Origin: Saprospira grandis
Lineage (GTDB): Bacteria; Bacteroidota; Bacteroidia; Chitinophagales; Saprospiraceae
Direction: 5' to 3'
Assembly (NCBI RefSeq): GCF_027594745.1
Contig: NZ_CP110854.1
Coordinates: 4,047,501 to 4,111,500 of the forward strand
DNA length: 64,000 nt
The notes beneath the pieces were generated by a model. That model ran no database searches. It had not been told where the DNA came from and saw nothing but the letters and a program-made list of their open reading frames with translations. Below, piece after piece: positions 62,196-64,000 of the stretch. The translations under genes were made by a program, and so were the position numbers. Each line of letters begins with the position of its first letter. The stretch's first letter is position 1.

Positions 62196-62732
62196 ATGGT
62201 TAATTCATTACAACTAGCTCAAATGAGCCAAATTATTCAACATCATGGAATCAGTCCGCTTGATGTTCTTATTTTCAAAGATCTTCACTACCCTTTAATT
62301 AGACATTACGCACTATTTGCTGGTTTTAATTCATCAGGATATCCTCTTATCGTGGCAAATTACAGCAAAAGTGTTGGCATTTTACCTCCTGAAGAACTAC
62401 AAAATTTTTCAGCTCGATTAGAATTGGATCGAGTTCGAAAATTTGAAGGGAGTCAAGAAGATAAAGAACATGCTTTTGAGCGTGTAAATAAAGCTTTTAA
62501 TAAAAAGCCTTATGATCTTATGTTCAATAATTGCGAACATTTTGCAAATTATGTTCAATATGGAAATGCCTATAGTCAACAAACTCAAGTTGCAGCTGGA
62601 GGAGCTGCCGCAGTAGGCTTAGCAACAACTCTTAGTGCTAAAGAACCTCTTGCAAAAGCTCTTGGCGTAGCCCTACTTCTGGCTGCTGCAGGAAGTTTTG
62701 CTCTAGAGCTATCTAAACAAAATACATTTTAG
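62196..62732 (+). CDS. LRAT-like NlpC/P60-superfamily protein
   Basis: 178 residues. DVLIFKDLHYPLIRHYALFAG (N-terminal strand-His region, His37) and FNNCEHFANYV (Cys113 in NCEHF) are the two signatures of the lecithin:retinol acyltransferase fold, a permuted papain-like thiol hydrolase/acyltransferase. A C-terminal hydrophobic region (~133-172, Ala/Gly/Leu-rich) could anchor the protein in a membrane, as in eukaryotic LRAT relatives. The gene is noticeably AT-rich (AAA, AAT, TTT codons) compared with hemF and is followed by dispersed repeats, suggesting recent acquisition. It may act on membrane lipids or as a peptidase; no partner is visible. Confidence 0.75.
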   Translation: MVNSLQLAQMSQIIQHHGISPLDVLIFKDLHYPLIRHYALFAGFNSSGYPLIVANYSKSVGILPPEELQNFSARLELDRVRKFEGSQEDKEHAFERVNKAFNKKPYDLMFNNCEHFANYVQYGNAYSQQTQVAAGGAAAVGLATTLSAKEPLAKALGVALLLAAAGSFALELSKQNTF

Positions 62733-62772
62733 TAAAGCTAAAATATTATTCTAGGGCTTAATCCCCCACCCC

Positions 62773-62795
62773 CCCGAACTAAACTTTAGTTCGGG
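62773..62795 (+). terminator. Terminator of the LRAT-like gene
   Basis: CCCGAACTAAA-C-TTTAGTTCGGG, perfect 11-bp stem, then CTTTTTTTT. Confidence 0.92.
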
Positions 62796-62846
62796 CTTTT
62801 TTTTGTCCCCCTCTCCCCCACTACCAAACAATATTCTCCTATCCAT

Positions 62847-62946
62847 CTAGCATAACGCTACCCGCCTTATACGACGCCCATTCCTGTTTTTAAAATTTCG
62901 TTTACATTATTTTTCTTGAATTAATCCAGAAAAAGTTGAGGGACTA
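62847..62946 (-). repeat. ~100-bp composite repeat, copy 2 (19-bp word copy 6 at 62928-62946)
   Basis: Minus-strand copy of 9259-9357, starting with an exact TAGTCCCTCAACTTTTTCT and ending CGTCGTATAAGGCGGG, TAGCGTTATGCTAG. Confidence 0.8.
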
Positions 62947-63174
62947 ATAATAATTTAAGAAAAAAATAGCCTAAATCCTTCTCTACAAATTGTTTAGGGA
63001 TTCGGTTTTGGGTGGACCGAAGATGCAAATGCGGCTTATTTGGGCTAAAAAGGCTGAAACTTACTGTTTATCGATGTTTCAGCGGCTAAGTTCTTGCTTA
63101 TCTAATCGATAAGTCAGCAAGATGAAGTCTTTTTGACTAAGGTTGTTTGCATTGTTTTTTGGCCCAAATAGATC

Positions 63175-63193
63175 AGAAAAAGTTGAGGGACTA
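63175..63193 (-). repeat. 19-bp dispersed word, copy 7
   Basis: Exact TAGTCCCTCAACTTTTTCT on the minus strand, 36 bp before GME-22. Confidence 0.75.
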
Positions 63194-63229
63194 ATAATTT
63201 CATTTATCCCTTACTGCCAAGAGCCCTTT

Positions 63230-63333
63230 GGCCCAGCGCTGCGGAGCGGGTGGCCCCAAGGGCCGAACAGACCTGTGAGCCCCGCAGCATAGCGGCGGCC
63301 GAGCTAGGCAAAGCCTAGCCGGCCGCGGGCCCC
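63230..63333 (-). repeat. GME-22, type A, internally deleted
   Basis: Minus strand begins GGGGCCCGCGGCCGGCTAGGC and has the GCTATGCTGCGGGGCTCAC core, but runs from TCTGTTCGGCCC directly into the final GGGGCCACCC. The middle hairpin and the second GGTCTG are missing, as expected from recombination between two GGCC-containing blocks. Confidence 0.83.
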
Positions 63334-63378
63334 AAATCCTTCTATTACAAAAGAAAAGAGTGCCAGTTGTTCTTTGGC

Positions 63379-63397
63379 AGAAAAAGTTGAGGGACTA
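63379..63397 (-). repeat. 19-bp dispersed word, copy 8
   Basis: Exact TAGTCCCTCAACTTTTTCT on the minus strand, 86 bp before the antiporter start, so GME-22 is bracketed by copies 7 and 8. Confidence 0.75.
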
Positions 63398-63483
63398 AAA
63401 ACTATTAAAGTAATCCAAATATTAACTTATATAGATATGACTATTCTATTTAATAACTATTATAGCGGCCTAAATAGTTAAAG

Positions 63484-64000
63484 ATGGATACGGTACACAT
63501 TATTTTTTCTGGGGCGCTCTTATTGTTGCTTAGTGTTTTGGCTGGGAAAACCTCTTTTCGCTTAGGGTTACCCACCTTAATTTTATTCTTATTGGTGGGT
63601 ATGTTAGCGGGTTCTGAGGGATTTGGCGGCATTTACTTTGATGATTCTCAGTTGGCTCAATTTATAGGCATCATTGCCTTAAACATCATTTTATTTTCGG
63701 GGGGCTTAGATACTCGCTGGGGAGCTGTTCGCTTGGTTTTGGGCAAAGGATTGACCTTGGCGACCTTGGGCGTTTTTATTACGGCGGCGGCTGTGGGAAT
63801 TTTTGCTCATTACTTTTTTGATTGGAGTTGGTTAGACGCTTTTTTATTGGGCGCTATTGTATCCTCAACTGATGCTGCGGCTGTTTTTTCTATTTTGGGT
63901 TCGACCAATATTCACTTAAAGCATGGGATTCGGCCTATTTTGGAGTTAGAAAGCGGGAGTAATGACCCTATGGCTTATTTTCTGACCAGTTTGCTTGCTG
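63484..64000 (+). CDS. CPA1-type cation/proton antiporter (NhaP2/CvrA-like K+/H+), 3' end outside window
   Basis: Inner-membrane antiporter; 172 residues visible. MDTVHIIFSGALLLLLSVLA is the first helix, followed by FRLGLPTLILFLLVGMLAGSEG, IALNIILFSGGLDTRW, the conserved GAIVSSTDAAAVFSIL (~119-134, ion-binding Asp) and ELESGSNDPMAYFLTSLL (~154-171). ESGSNDPMA is characteristic of the NhaP2 branch, which exchanges potassium for protons; usually a cytoplasmic TrkA_C domain follows beyond the region visible here. Start ATG 63484 follows an A-rich leader. Confidence 0.9.
   Translation, partial: MDTVHIIFSGALLLLLSVLAGKTSFRLGLPTLILFLLVGMLAGSEGFGGIYFDDSQLAQFIGIIALNIILFSGGLDTRWGAVRLVLGKGLTLATLGVFITAAAVGIFAHYFFDWSWLDAFLLGAIVSSTDAAAVFSILGSTNIHLKHGIRPILELESGSNDPMAYFLTSLLA

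Larger units (their letters stand above)
62733..63483. other. 750-bp gene-free, repeat-dense region
   Basis: Terminator (62773-62795), composite repeat (62847-62946), 19-bp words (62928-62946, 63175-63193, 63379-63397) and GME-22 (63230-63333). Between 62947 and 63174 only AT-rich sequence with a short GATAAGC-like inverted segment is seen. Confidence 0.65.

Noticed and set aside
2873..63333. GMEs as tRNA, rRNA or simple terminators
   Set aside because: No cloverleaf or rRNA match; several genes next to GMEs already have separate, typical T-run terminators, and the ordered conserved blocks exceed what a terminator needs.
63450..63632. 60-codon minus-strand frame
   Set aside because: Opposite strand of the antiporter gene, whose signature motifs are clear on the plus strand.

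Overview
The window looks like a chromosomal stretch from a marine gliding member of the Bacteroidota, most likely close to Saprospira. This rests on C-terminal type IX secretion (T9SS) sorting domains on secreted proteins, a TonB receptor with an N-terminal carboxypeptidase-regulatory domain, Bacteroidota-type promoters (TTG, about 19-20 nt, TAnnTTTG) and AT-rich, weak ribosome-binding regions. The genus is inferred, since no rRNA gene is present. No tRNA, rRNA, CRISPR array, transposase or integrase was seen.

Layout. 1-2771: a partial BCCT transporter divergent from truA, and a convergent arginase. 2772-5150: a long gene-poor region rich in repeats around one small membrane-protein gene. 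5152-8309: a metal-linked operon (Cys-rich small protein, then a TonB receptor fused to a heavy-metal domain). 8367-19130: a run of minus-strand genes (SpoIIAA-like protein, acyl-CoA dehydrogenase, ornithine aminotransferase, T9SS-secreted protein, rRNA methyltransferase, tricorn-like protease). 20097-26036: smc, a triplicated lipocalin-like protein, a coiled-coil protein and a YkvA-like protein. 26328-30053: a large secreted M36 metalloprotease. 31349-43215: mnmA, dprA, coaD, tyrS, a secreted glycosidase-like protein, ggt and thrS. 43380-54425: a surface-polysaccharide locus (Wzm/Wzt ABC exporter, five glycosyltransferases, AsnB, a sugar oxidoreductase). 55084-60612: an 1842-residue sacsin-like GHKL ATPase. 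61116-64000: hemF, an LRAT-like gene and the start of a K+/H+ antiporter.

The most unusual content lies between genes. At least 23 copies (22 loci) of a GC-rich, modular, palindromic element (here called GME) fill intergenic gaps in both orientations, about one every 3 kb. Conserved blocks alternate with short hairpins whose stems differ in sequence but remain palindromic, which implies that structure is conserved. A second dispersed family is a 19-bp word (TAGTCCCTCAACTTTTTCT, 8 copies), which in two places forms one end of a ~100-bp composite repeat. A third is a set of GGTTTYAACC-centred hairpins, once found nested inside a GME. There is also an alternating 41-43-bp tandem array before smc, and the palindrome TTGGNCCAA is strikingly common across genes and gaps.

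Genes that plausibly work together: arginase and ornithine aminotransferase (arginine to ornithine to glutamate semialdehyde); the Cys-rich protein and TonB-HMA receptor (metal handling at the outer membrane); the Wzm/Wzt exporter with the surrounding glycosyltransferases; and the T9SS-exported protease and other secreted proteins, which would fit a predatory or scavenging lifestyle.
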